DNA of 64,000 bases, from NCBI RefSeq assembly GCF_003937915.1, contig NZ_RHUM01000002.1:62001-126000 (forward strand), in the 5' to 3' direction. Positions 54,524-62,627 of this stretch are shown one piece after another; positions within the stretch are counted from its first letter, which is position 1; each line of letters opens with the position of its first letter. Under the pieces are notes generated by a model. That model saw only the letters and a list, made by a program, of their open reading frames with translations, was not told where the DNA came from and did no database searches. This DNA is from Erwinia sp. 198. Lineage in GTDB: Bacteria; Pseudomonadota; Gammaproteobacteria; Enterobacterales; Enterobacteriaceae. The position numbers were made by a program, and so were the translations under genes.

Positions 54524-55558
54524 TTAACCTACCTGAGCCTTTAATAAAAAAAATTCATGGTCATCAATTTTTTTCTCTTCAAATAATGGGGACCGATATT
54601 GCTCCATATAAATGGTAAACATAATGAAGTCATCTTCGGTCAGTTCGATTTTTCGCTGTGAATGCTCAGTCTTGAGTGAAGATTGTTGTTTCCTTGGATC
54701 AACTACATCATCTGGTAGATTTTGTACAATCAGGATGAAGCGAATGTTACCTCGTGAGTCTGGAAGGGTTGGCCCCACGCAATCCTTCAACAACAATTGA
54801 ACTTCACCAACACGTAAGCCATAGTTAAACATTAACCGGTGGATAAGGTAGTTACGGTATTGTTGAAATCCTGAATCGAATGGGTTTTGGGGATTAACCA
54901 CGGCCGTGAATAATTCGCCGGTCTCGATATCTGAAAATTCAGGAGTGGAGGGGATTAACATGTTCGTTAGTTCGACACTTTGCTGACTGGTGATACTTTT
55001 GTATCGGTGTGCGGGTTCGTTCCTGGATACTTCAACTCTGTTGAAGACCTTAATTCTGTCAGCGAGATCTCTGTGGTTCGCCTGGTTAATCTGGTGAGCT
55101 TCAACAGGTGACATATCCTGATATGCCAGATTCATATATCTATAGTTGAGATACTTAAGGAATCGGCCAACGTTTCTGACGTGGTTACCATAGGTGGACT
55201 TGTTGGTTCTGGAGAGTGCAGAATGTAAAAACCCGGTAGAGATTATGTCGGTCTCGTCACTCAGGTGCTGCTTCCCGAGCAGGTAAGTAAAGAAGCCATC
55301 AAGCTCCCTGATAAAACAGGAGATATTGTAGCCAGACCGATAGAAATCGTAGTCAAATGTTTGTTTGTGCTTCTTAAAGTAATAGACGTAAAAGAAACGC
55401 AGCGAACACAGAATGTTTTCTTGAGTCCCCAGATGTTTCTTGCTCAGTTCATTCATTCCATAAATTGTGGCGAACATGACCGGTAGGGTAGTCACATCAT
55501 CAACTATGAGATGAGTTCTCTGGTTGTTCCTCGATAAATGTAAGATGGAATATGCCAT
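54524..55558 (-). pseudogene. Tyrosine recombinase next to dif, C-terminally truncated
   Basis: 344 residues: SAM-like core-binding half (CSLRFFYVYYFKKH, YGNHVRNVGRFLKYL) then the catalytic half starting HRLMFNYGLRVGEVQLLLKD, which gives the first active-site arginine. The second box HxxR and the tyrosine are absent; the frame ends KAQVG only 14 bases from the right end of the IS element, which explains the loss. Similar recombinases sit in island-type elements. With its start about 135 bases from dif, insertion at or beside dif is a reasonable idea. No good ribosome site precedes ATG 55558. Confidence 0.8.
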
Positions 55559-55570
55559 GAACTTAGCGGA
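55555..55570. repeat. Second copy of a 16-base direct repeat
   Basis: CCATGAACTTAGCGGA here and CCATGAATTTAGCGGA at 53224-53239 differ at one base. The copy here covers the start codon of the recombinase gene. The pair may mark an attachment site or a duplicated gene end. Confidence 0.4.
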
Positions 55571-55692
55571 TGCCCCGTAATTTTTGCGTTATGAAGTCAT
55601 CGTAAGTCCACAACTAAACTTTGGCAACTTACTGATTCATCAGTAAGTTCCTGAAAGAGAGGAACTCATGAACTTAAGAACAAACCCACCAT

Positions 55693-55720
55693 ATTTAACA
55701 TAATATACATTATGCGCACC
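55693..55720 (-). other. dif: Chromosome dimer resolution site dif
   Basis: All 28 bases are identical to E. coli dif, read on the reverse strand: XerC arm GGTGCGCATAA, 6-base centre TGTATA, XerD arm TTATGTTAAAT. XerCD with FtsK resolve chromosome dimers here at division. This places the terminus inside the window. It sits in the noncoding gap beyond the truncated recombinase gene. Confidence 0.97.
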
Positions 55721-55874
55721 AGGATAAGTAAGATTGAACGGACGTCCTGATTTGTTGCAACGCACTGATTGCGGCGTCGATCCCGACATTAGCCCTGATG
55801 GCTGAAGTCCACCTGGCTACTGTCTACGCTGAATCCCACCTGACCGTTGCCGATAACCTCTATATGGTGTTTGC

Positions 55875-56226
55875 ATGAATAGTATCCTTCCACTGTTCGC
55901 TATGGCCTTTTCCTTTTGCAGTTCCGCTGCTGTAGATCCCGGACCGGGAACATATGTGTGATATCCACATAACCAGTTCCCGAACTGAAACGCTGGTATT
56001 GCCGGAAGCGGCGCTTGTTCAGGATCATGGCAGTGACTATCAGGTGAAAATGCCCGGTAACGAAGTGGCGTCGCCAGAACTGGCAAGCGTGTTGGGCGGG
56101 GTCAAACAGCAGGCCACTGTTAACGGGGTGACATTTTTCTGGCAAGCTAAATATGACGATCGCTTTATCATTGAAAACACCAACACGGGTTTCTTTTATC
56201 GCCTGAGACACTGCAAAAAAATGTAA
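55875..56226 (+). pseudogene. Small secreted protein gene with a frameshift
   Basis: ATG 55875 starts a leader-like MNSILPLFAMAFSFCSSAAV followed by DPGPGTYV and TGA. One base out of phase, from about 55954, the code resumes as DIHITSSRTETLVLPEAALV, with GNEVASPELASVLGG and FFWQAKYDDRFIIENTNTGF, to TAA 56226. Joined, it would be an exported protein of about 117 residues. No family recognised. ATG 55954 could start a leaderless version, which seems unlikely. A sequencing slip is the alternative. Confidence 0.6.
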
Positions 56227-56332
56227 GGCACCGCCGGGCAGCGGCGCCCTTTTCTTTCATTAATATCATCACGTTCATGCCGGTAAGTTGCCAGCCGCAA
56301 CAACATCTCCGGCCATACCGCACAGTGAATGT

Positions 56333-57499
56333 TCAGGGAGCGAAAATCGCTCTGACGCAGCCGTCTTCCTTGTGTTTGAACATTTCATAGCCGCGCGGCG
56401 CGTCTTCCAGCGAGAAACGGTGCGTCGCCATAAAGGCCGGATTCAGCTCGTTTTTTGCCACGTGATCCAGCAGCCGATGCATATAACGCTGCCCGTGCTG
56501 CTGCGCGGTACGGATGGTCAGGCTTTTATTGATCATCAGCCCAAGCGGAAATTTATCCATCACGCCATATACGCCAAGAATGGCAATATTGCCGCCTTTA
56601 CGACACGCATAGAGCGCCTGGCGCAGCGCAGCGCCGACGTCTGTCTCCAGATGCAGTAGCTGTTTAGCTTTGTCGTACACCTGGCTTAAGCCTTCGCCTC
56701 GCGCTTCCATACCGACCGCATCGATGCAGCTGTCCGGGCCGCGTCCGCCGGTAAGTTCCAGCAGCGCCTCGTTGATATCCACCTGGGTATAATCCAGCGT
56801 GAGGCTGCCGGCATAGTCGCGCGCCATCGCCAGCCGCTCCGGATAGCGATCGATGCCGATAACCTGATGTGCACCCATCAGCCATGCGCTCTGCTGCGCC
56901 ATCAGGCCAACGCCGCCACAGCCCCAGACCACCACGGTATCGCCGGGATGAATATTGCAAAAGTCCGCGCCCATATAGCCCGTGGGCGCCGCGTCGGACA
57001 GAAAAAGCGCCTGCTCATCGGTTACGCCATCCGGGATCACAAAGCAGTCGTTATCGGCAAAAGGTACGCGAACGTATTCGGCATGGGAACCTGCATAGCC
57101 GCCAAAGGCGTGGCTGTAGGCATAAATGCCGCCGGTCGGATGGCCCAGCACCGTCTCGCCCTTTTCCCATTGGGGATGGGTGTTATCGCAGCAGGAAGGC
57201 AGCTCATGCTGGCAATACCAGCAGGAACCGCAGGAGATAAAGGAAGGAACCACCACCCGATCGCCACGGCGGATATTTTTCACCGCGCTGCCTGTTTCAA
57301 CCACTTCGCCCATAAATTCATGACCAAGGATATCGCCCTCGCGCATACTGGGGATCAGCCCGTCGATAACATGCAAATCGGAGCCGCAGGTGGTGGTCAG
57401 GATAACGCGAATAATGGCATCGTGAGGGTTAAGCAGACCAGGATCCGCCACTGTTTCAACGCTGAGATCGTTAACGCCATTCCAGCAAAGTGCGCGCAT
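56333..57499 (-). CDS. Zinc-dependent alcohol dehydrogenase
   Basis: 388 residues, medium-chain dehydrogenase family. Catalytic zinc ligands: TTTCGSDLHVIDG and GHEFMGEVV; structural-zinc cysteines in ISCGSCWYCQHELPSCCD; NAD-binding VVWGCGGVGLMAQQSAWL with GIDRYPERL. The insert after ARGEGL (VYDKAKQLLHLETDV) is typical of the formaldehyde dismutase-like/glutathione-independent formaldehyde dehydrogenase branch, so aldehyde detoxification is plausible, but the substrate is not defined. Its ATG directly abuts the stop of the SRPBCC gene upstream, so they form an operon. Confidence 0.88.
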   Translation of the reverse strand: MRALCWNGVNDLSVETVADPGLLNPHDAIIRVILTTTCGSDLHVIDGLIPSMREGDILGHEFMGEVVETGSAVKNIRRGDRVVVPSFISCGSCWYCQHELPSCCDNTHPQWEKGETVLGHPTGGIYAYSHAFGGYAGSHAEYVRVPFADNDCFVIPDGVTDEQALFLSDAAPTGYMGADFCNIHPGDTVVVWGCGGVGLMAQQSAWLMGAHQVIGIDRYPERLAMARDYAGSLTLDYTQVDINEALLELTGGRGPDSCIDAVGMEARGEGLSQVYDKAKQLLHLETDVGAALRQALYACRKGGNIAILGVYGVMDKFPLGLMINKSLTIRTAQQHGQRYMHRLLDHVAKNELNPAFMATHRFSLEDAPRGYEMFKHKEDGCVRAIFAP

Positions 57500-58030
57500 T
57501 TATGTCTCCTTATCCTGACGTTCGGCATGACGGCCAGCGGGCTGACCGTTAATCGTAGGGATCTCTCCGGTTTCGGCGAGGCTTTTAAAGCGATGCAGCG
57601 CTATGCTGGCAATCTCTTTGGGCAGCAGATCGAAAAAGGTAGTCACTTTTTTACCCAGGGTGCCGCCAGGCGGCGTGAAAGTCAGGGTTAATGCCAGTTC
57701 GGTTCCCCATTCGCCAGGCGCAGGCGTCAGCACCAGCTTGCCCTCGTTAGGGATATCAGCGCCTTCCAGCGACTGCCAGGCAATAATCTCGCCCGGCTGC
57801 GCCTCGACGATACGACTTTCCCAGCCATATTTTTTCCCCGCCGGGCCATCGATCTGCCAGTGCGCATCGCTTTTATTGATCGGCGTGACCTCTGCGAAAT
57901 GGCTCATAATGCGCGGCAAGGTATCCGGCGCCAGCCAGAGAGCAAAAAGATCGGTGGCGGGAAGTCCTATGGAGATCCAGCGGCGGAGCGTCAGTTCTTT
58001 AGCGGATTCAGGTAGCGGTTTTCTGGCCAA
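57500..58030 (-). CDS. SRPBCC (polyketide cyclase/START-like) protein
   Basis: 176 residues, apparently from TTG 58030, which has GGGGGAAC just upstream; no ATG lies nearby. The fold is recognisable from FALWLAPDTLPRIMSHFAEV, HWQIDGPAGKKYGWESRIVE, IAWQSLEGADIPNEGKLVL and the long final helix EIASIALHRFKSLAETGEI. Members bind hydrophobic ligands and many act in stress responses next to dehydrogenase genes. It is co-translated with the downstream dehydrogenase. The ligand is unknown. Confidence 0.8.
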   Translation of the reverse strand: MARKPLPESAKELTLRRWISIGLPATDLFALWLAPDTLPRIMSHFAEVTPINKSDAHWQIDGPAGKKYGWESRIVEAQPGEIIAWQSLEGADIPNEGKLVLTPAPGEWGTELALTLTFTPPGGTLGKKVTTFFDLLPKEIASIALHRFKSLAETGEIPTINGQPAGRHAERQDKET

Positions 58031-58155
58031 ATGTTCCCCCTGTAAGGTACAAAAAGCGGCGTTCGGTATATTTGAGTTAAGTCCAGAAAGGCGAATGCTG
58101 CGAGCGAAATCGCGCTTTACGGGCGCAACAGGCGCCGGGCTATCCCCGGCAGGAT

Positions 58156-58452
58156 TTATTGCTGGCTATTTTGCCAGTGCTGCTCGCAGTGCTCCCTGGC
58201 TTCGGCAGGCAGATCGCGCAGGTCCGGCAGGCTGTCGCCAGAGCCGTAACCCATCGCTTCGGTGGCTTCTTTCTGTTCATCCTCTGCGGCAAAGCTGAGC
58301 GTCTCATCCAGCTTTTGCCAGCCGCCGCCGTCTTTGCGGTAAATTAACGCATGGGTTGGCGTGCTCTCGTCATCGCCATAAATTTCATATTTCTGCACCG
58401 GCGCGTCTTGCGGACCAAACTGTAGCGTGTCGATCAGAACTGAATCAGCCAT
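58156..58452 (-). CDS. Conserved small acidic protein, unknown function
   Basis: 98 residues, ATG 58452 behind GAGGAG. MADSVLIDTLQFGPQDAPVQ starts an acidic, probably cytosolic protein with aromatic stretches (ALIYRKDGGGWQKLDETLS) and an EQHWQNSQQ end. There is no signal peptide or membrane segment. Its strong ribosome site and good codon use mark it as real. I do not recognise the family. Confidence 0.75.
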   Translation of the reverse strand: MADSVLIDTLQFGPQDAPVQKYEIYGDDESTPTHALIYRKDGGGWQKLDETLSFAAEDEQKEATEAMGYGSGDSLPDLRDLPAEAREHCEQHWQNSQQ

Positions 58453-58506
58453 CTTGCTTCTCCTCTGTGAGTAAAAAGTAAGGGTAGTCTAAAGATTCAG
58501 GTACTG

Positions 58507-58953
58507 TCAGGCGGATAGCGAAGCGAGGATGGTGGCCAGGCCCTGAGGATAGATAATCTCAGCGGTGGCCTGTAATTCAGACACGCGCCACCAGCGGTGG
58601 TCGCTGATAACACGTTTTTCATTGTGACTCCAGCCGTGGGTGCTGATGCCGTGGCGTGTTGCCTGCACCATGTAAAACTTCTCCAGCGCTCTGACCTCCT
58701 CGCCATTCGGCAGCGTCATGACAAAACTTTGTTGCGCGATGCTGCTGCCAATATCGGCACAAATAATTCCGGTTTCTTCGCGCAGCTCTCTGATGGCAGC
58801 CTGAGCAAAAGATTCGCCCTGCTCAACGCCGCCGCCGGGCGTTGCCCAATAGGTCTGTCCCGCCAGCGCATCCGCTGTGTGGCTATATCTGAACAGCAAT
58901 ATCCGCTGGCCTTCATCCAGGATCAAAAGCCGGGCTGCCGGACGAACACGCAT
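58507..58953 (-). CDS. NUDIX hydrolase
   Basis: 148 residues. The Nudix box is complete: GGGVEQGESFAQAAIREL followed by REETGI, supplying the metal-binding glutamates. N-terminal RPAARLLILDEGQRILLFRY and a late WRVSELQATAE helix fit the family. It hydrolyses a nucleoside diphosphate linked to some moiety X; substrate unknown. It starts 2 bases after the MmcQ gene, whose last codons contain its AAAGGA ribosome site, so the two are co-expressed. Confidence 0.9.
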   Translation of the reverse strand: MRVRPAARLLILDEGQRILLFRYSHTADALAGQTYWATPGGGVEQGESFAQAAIRELREETGIICADIGSSIAQQSFVMTLPNGEEVRALEKFYMVQATRHGISTHGWSHNEKRVISDHRWWRVSELQATAEIIYPQGLATILASLSA

Positions 58954-58955
58954 TT

Positions 58956-59324
58956 TTATTTCCTTTTAGGTGAGAAAGTCAGCCCGTGGCTGTCTGCAAG
59001 TAATTCAAAGATTTCTGATGATGATAAAGGGCCGACAAGGATCACGCTGATCCAGTGTCCTTTATTCATATGATAAGCGGGCAGAATGCCCTCTTTGAGA
59101 CGCAGCGAACCGATGTGCTCCGGCCTGACTTTTACGTTAAGGATATCTACCCTTTCTTCATGCTCCAGCCCCAGCTTTGTACCGGGCACGTTCATAACGA
59201 TAGCGAACCATTTCTTGCCATTGGCATGACGAAGTACGGCATAACCCGGCTGGTTGCGCCAAAGGTATTCCGGTTCTGACTGAAAGTTTTCCCGAACGTA
59301 GCTGAATAATGTCTCTCTTTCCAT
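58956..59324 (-). CDS. MmcQ/YjbR family DNA-binding protein
   Basis: 122 residues from ATG 59324, chosen because AGGAG lies before it; an in-frame codon at 59420 is too early. The CyaY-like YjbR fold shows in YAVLRHANGKKWFAIVMNVP, VDILNVKVRPEHIGSLR and GILPAYHMNKGHWISVILVG. These small proteins bind DNA non-specifically in tests; the role is unknown. Upstream partner of the NUDIX gene. Confidence 0.85.
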   Translation of the reverse strand: MERETLFSYVRENFQSEPEYLWRNQPGYAVLRHANGKKWFAIVMNVPGTKLGLEHEERVDILNVKVRPEHIGSLRLKEGILPAYHMNKGHWISVILVGPLSSSEIFELLADSHGLTFSPKRK

Positions 59325-59435
59325 GACGTCTCCTGCCGCAAGAAAAATCGCCTTTGGATTATGCCCCTGCAGCGGCGGAATGGAGAAAAACTTTGCCCTA
59401 AAAAACGGGGCGTTCAACACGGCCTTGCCACTGAT

Positions 59436-60593
59436 TTACGCGGTATTTTTAATGCCGAACAGCACCAGGATGCCGCCGGCAACAAGCCCTGCCGCCGCCA
59501 GCAACAGCGCCGGTTCCAGCGAATGAAACAGCGTCACGCTTAACGACGACATCAGCGGGCCAATCAGCTGCCCCGTTGCGTAACCGGAAGTCAGTACCGC
59601 TACCGTCCGCGCCACGGCACCCTGCGTAACTTCACGCGCCAGCCGCATCGCCAGCTGCATGATGGAAAGAAAACCCAGCCCGGTTAACAGCGTGGCGATA
59701 AGCAGCCCCTTCGCATCATGGAAAAAAACCACGCTGGCGACGCCCGCACCCTGCACTATCATGGCCGTAGCCAGCGCAGGCTGCGTACGGATACGCGCGG
59801 CAAAGGCAATAACCAGCAGCACACCCGCTACCGCCGCCAGCCCAAACAGCGGCCAGAAAAAGGCGGCCTGGTTGCCGACCGTAAAAATAGCGTGTGCCAT
59901 CTGCGATAAAAACGTTGCCGGCAGAATATAGCCGAAGCCCGCCAGGCTATAGGCCGCCAGCAAAAGCTTCAGGTTGCGGTTTAGCGGCTCGGGTTTTGTT
60001 TTGCCGTTGGTGGTCGCCAGCGTCTTTGGCAGCCGGGTAAAAATCATCAGGGCGGCAATAGTCGCCACCACGCCGTAAACCAGCCAGGCCTGTGAGGCAT
60101 GAAAGCCCAGACAGGCCATCGTCCAGGCCAGCACGCCGGTTAAGGTAATCCCCACTCCGGGGCCGGTAAATACCGCCGCCGACAGTTTTGGCGTCTGCTT
60201 GCCCGCCAGCACCAGCTGTGTCCAGGAAGTCACGATAATCAGCGCCCACGCGCCGCCCACGCCAGAAACAAAGCGGAACAGGCATTGCAGCATAAAGCTG
60301 GAGGTAGCGGCGGAGAGCAGCGTAACCAGCACCGTCGCCATCAGGCCCGTTTTTAAATAAAAGGTATGATGGCGTTTTAATTTACTGACGTGGATGGCGC
60401 CCAGCAAATAGCCGATGTAGTTCATCGCCGCCAGGATCCCAGCGCTGGAAAGCGTAAGAAAGCCATCCTCAATCATTAAAGGGATTTGTGGCGTTAAAGA
60501 AAAACGGCCAATGCCCATCACGGCGACAAGGGTAATTATCCCCGTAAGCATGACGCCGGGCGCGCCGGTATATTGCGAGGCCTGAGTAGACAT
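59436..60593 (-). CDS. YbfB/YjiJ family MFS transporter
   Basis: 385 residues and about 12 hydrophobic segments. ITLVAVMGIGRFSLTPQIPL at the start and SSAGILAAMNYIGYLLGAIH are signatures of the YbfB/YjiJ subfamily (DUF1228) of unknown substrate. Divergent from an XRE-type regulator 63 bases away, so the regulator probably controls it. The ribosome site is distant (AGGAG about 14 bases off), so the true start may be slightly different. Confidence 0.85.
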   Translation of the reverse strand: MSTQASQYTGAPGVMLTGIITLVAVMGIGRFSLTPQIPLMIEDGFLTLSSAGILAAMNYIGYLLGAIHVSKLKRHHTFYLKTGLMATVLVTLLSAATSSFMLQCLFRFVSGVGGAWALIIVTSWTQLVLAGKQTPKLSAAVFTGPGVGITLTGVLAWTMACLGFHASQAWLVYGVVATIAALMIFTRLPKTLATTNGKTKPEPLNRNLKLLLAAYSLAGFGYILPATFLSQMAHAIFTVGNQAAFFWPLFGLAAVAGVLLVIAFAARIRTQPALATAMIVQGAGVASVVFFHDAKGLLIATLLTGLGFLSIMQLAMRLAREVTQGAVARTVAVLTSGYATGQLIGPLMSSLSVTLFHSLEPALLLAAAGLVAGGILVLFGIKNTA

Positions 60594-60656
60594 AATTTTT
60601 GCTTTGCTCCTGCGAAATATCTTAATCTGGCGGCCATACTATTTCGCAATCGCTGA

Positions 60657-61478
60657 ATGAAAAATGGGGCGAATTATCCTATGACAGGCAGTCATACCCG
60701 GGAACGCAACGAGGATATTAAAAACTTCCTGACGCATCACCGTTCACGGCTTAATCCTGAAGACTATGGTTTTACGCTGCAACCGCGGCGGGTAAAAGGC
60801 CTGCGACGAGAAGAAGTGGCGCAGCTCGCCGCCGTCAGCGTCAGCTGGTATACCTGGCTTGAGCAGGGACGCGATATCAGTATTTCGCCCGCCGCGCTGA
60901 AGCGGATCGGCAACGTGCTGCAGCTTTCCACCACCGAACAGGATTATCTGGACAGGCTGATTTTCGGCGCGAAAAATGCACCGAAACCGGGCGCAATACC
61001 GCATGAGGTTAAAGTGATGGCGGACGCGCTGGCGCCGCATCCCGCGTTTATCCGGCGCGCCAATATGGATATTCTCTACTGGAACGAAGCGGCCAGAAGC
61101 CAGATTTTTGACTGGTCGACTATCCCCGAAGACGATCGTAACTCGCTGAAGCTGATGTTTATCAGCGACGACTATAAGCAAAAAATCCATCACTGGGAGC
61201 TGGCCGCGAAGCATACTATTGCCGCCTTTCGCACCTATTACGCTGCCAGCAACTATGCAGAAGATTTCGGGCGGGTGATTGACGATCTTACCGCCCGCAG
61301 CGAGGCGTTCCGTGAGATGTGGCATCGGCAGGACGTCAGCAAGTTCGGCACGGGCAACAAGGCTATTATCGATAGCCAGGGAAAAATCAATCATTACACC
61401 TATAGCGCGCTGGAAGTGGAAAGCGCGCCGGGTATCTTTCTTATCTTTTATCTTTGCCGCGCTTCAGAACAGCCATAA
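60657..61478 (+). CDS. XRE family regulator with MmyB-like ligand domain
   Basis: 273 residues. N-terminal helix-turn-helix: FLTHHRSRLNPEDYG, RRVKGLRREEVAQLAAVSVS, WYTWLEQGRDISISPAALKR. The C-terminal half (about 110-270) is the MmyB-like PAS-type domain (HPAFIRRANMDILYWNEAAR, then MWHRQDVSKFGTGNK) thought to bind a small molecule. Such regulators typically repress a divergent transporter or dehydrogenase gene, here the YbfB-like transporter. ATG 60657 and 60681 are both possible. Confidence 0.88.
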   Translation: MKNGANYPMTGSHTRERNEDIKNFLTHHRSRLNPEDYGFTLQPRRVKGLRREEVAQLAAVSVSWYTWLEQGRDISISPAALKRIGNVLQLSTTEQDYLDRLIFGAKNAPKPGAIPHEVKVMADALAPHPAFIRRANMDILYWNEAARSQIFDWSTIPEDDRNSLKLMFISDDYKQKIHHWELAAKHTIAAFRTYYAASNYAEDFGRVIDDLTARSEAFREMWHRQDVSKFGTGNKAIIDSQGKINHYTYSALEVESAPGIFLIFYLCRASEQP

Positions 61479-61634
61479 CCCTTATTTACAGGGCGTACGC
61501 GCCCTCTTATTTTTCAGTTTTATTGATTAAGAATGGCAAAACTATCGGCTTTCAAACCCGCACTAACGCGCTTATCATTTCTTACATCAAGGCGAAATGC
61601 CTTTAAATCTGATAATTAAAGTAAGGAACCTTCC

Positions 61635-61850
61635 ATGAAAGCCATCAAAAAATTAGTTGTTATTACCGCCCTTTCACTGTTCTCTTCCGTGAGCTTCGCC
61701 CAAAGCGTCACCGCCTGTGCTTCCACCCTGGACGCCGCCGAAGCGCAGATTTCAGCCCAGGCGAAAGCGGCCAACGCCTCTTACCGCATTACCGAAGCCA
61801 ATTATAACAACGGCGTTCATATGACTGCGGTTCTTTCTGCTAAAGAGTAA
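61635..61850 (+). CDS. Periplasmic DUF1471 (YdgH/BhsA/McbA) protein
   Basis: 71 residues: signal peptide MKAIKKLVVITALSLFSSVS, cleaved after FAQ or FA, then a short DUF1471 domain (SVTACASTLDAAEAQISAQA, ASYRITEANYNNGVHMTAVL). AAGGAA precedes ATG. The family responds to oxidants, acids or biofilm conditions. This version is slightly shorter than E. coli BhsA, with the last strand ending at the C-terminus. The gene is alone, upstream of zinT. Confidence 0.85.
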   Translation: MKAIKKLVVITALSLFSSVSFAQSVTACASTLDAAEAQISAQAKAANASYRITEANYNNGVHMTAVLSAKE

Positions 61851-61907
61851 TAGCCAGCTATGGCCTCCGTCACTGGCGGCGCAACTTCATTGCTGTCCGC
61901 CTAAGCG

Positions 61908-61923
61908 TTATGTTATAACATAA
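61908..61923. promoter_or_regulatory. Zur-like palindromic operator before zinT
   Basis: TTATGTTATAACATAA is a perfect 16-base palindrome that covers the core of the Zur consensus (TGTTATAACA) 27 bases before the zinT start codon, so zinc-bound Zur would block the promoter. Confidence 0.8.
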
Positions 61924-61949
61924 TTTAATTCATTCTCACGGAGGATTAT

Positions 61950-62594
61950 ATGTTGGCGTTAAACATAAAGAAGTCGGGCCTGGCGTTAGGCGCCCTGCTG
62001 ATGTGCGGACAGGTTTTTGCACATAGTGCCCACTCGCAATTGAGCGAAGCCGAGCAAAAAGCGGCGGAAGGCGTTTTTGACAACCAGGACGTTAAGGAAA
62101 GAAGCCTGACGGACTGGGACGGCGTCTGGCAGTCGGTCTACCCTCTGCTGGACAGCGGCGAGCTTGATCCCGTGCTGCAAAAGAAAGCCGAAAAAGATAA
62201 AAGCAAAACCGTTGAGCAGCTTAAAGCGTATTACCGCAAGGGCTATGCCACCGATATCGATACGCTGGCGATTGAAAACGATGTTATCGAGTTTCGTCGC
62301 GGCGACCAAACCAGCAGCTGTCACTACTACTACAATGGTCATCAAATCCTGACATATGCTTCGGGAAAAAAAGGCGTTCGCTATCTGTTTGAATGCCGCG
62401 ACGCCAACAGCAAGGCACCAAAATACGTGCAGTTCAGCGATCACACCATTACGCCCCGCAAATCGGCTCACTTCCATATTTTTATGGGCGACACCTCTCA
62501 GGAAGCGTTGCTAAAGGAAATGGACAACTGGCCCACTTTTTATCCATGGCAGCTGACCAACGCTCAGGTCGTTGATGAGATGCTGCATCATTAA
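61950..62594 (+). CDS. zinT: Periplasmic zinc-binding protein ZinT
   Basis: 214 residues, GGAGGA before ATG 61950. A leader ([12 protein letters not shown], cleaved before HSAHS) precedes the calycin-type ZinT domain: [35 protein letters not shown] and the late histidine cluster [10 protein letters not shown] that with upstream histidines binds Zn or Cd. The histidine-rich start of the mature protein is short. ZinT hands zinc to ZnuA under starvation; the upstream Zur-like palindrome supports that. Confidence 0.95.
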   Translation: MLALNIKKSGLALGALLMCGQVFAHSAHSQLSEAEQKAAEGVFDNQDVKERSLTDWDGVWQSVYPLLDSGELDPVLQKKAEKDKSKTVEQLKAYYRKGYATDIDTLAIENDVIEFRRGDQTSSCHYYYNGHQILTYASGKKGVRYLFECRDANSKAPKYVQFSDHTITPRKSAHFHIFMGDTSQEALLKEMDNWPTFYPWQLTNAQVVDEMLHH

Positions 62595-62600
62595 AGAAAA

Positions 62601-62622
62601 CGGCCCGGTAATGACCGGGCCG
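62601..62622. terminator. Hairpin between zinT and the permease gene
   Basis: A 9-base-pair stem (CGGCCCGGT / ACCGGGCCG) with a 4-base loop lies 7 bases after the zinT stop and 6 bases from the stop of the convergent permease. AAAGAAAA on the left makes a U-run for the reverse transcript, so termination of the permease mRNA is best supported. Confidence 0.8.
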
Positions 62623-62627
62623 AATAG

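Noticed and set aside
55626-55645. Palindrome CTTACTGATtcATCAGTAAG as dif or attachment site; also a 13-base match to the IS1 left end
   Set aside because: It does not match XerCD arms, and the IS1 match is too short and without a transposase.
61908-61923. Second Xer site before zinT, since TTATGTT resembles the XerD arm
   Set aside because: The sequence is a perfect palindrome matching Zur operators and lacks the GGTGCGC arm.
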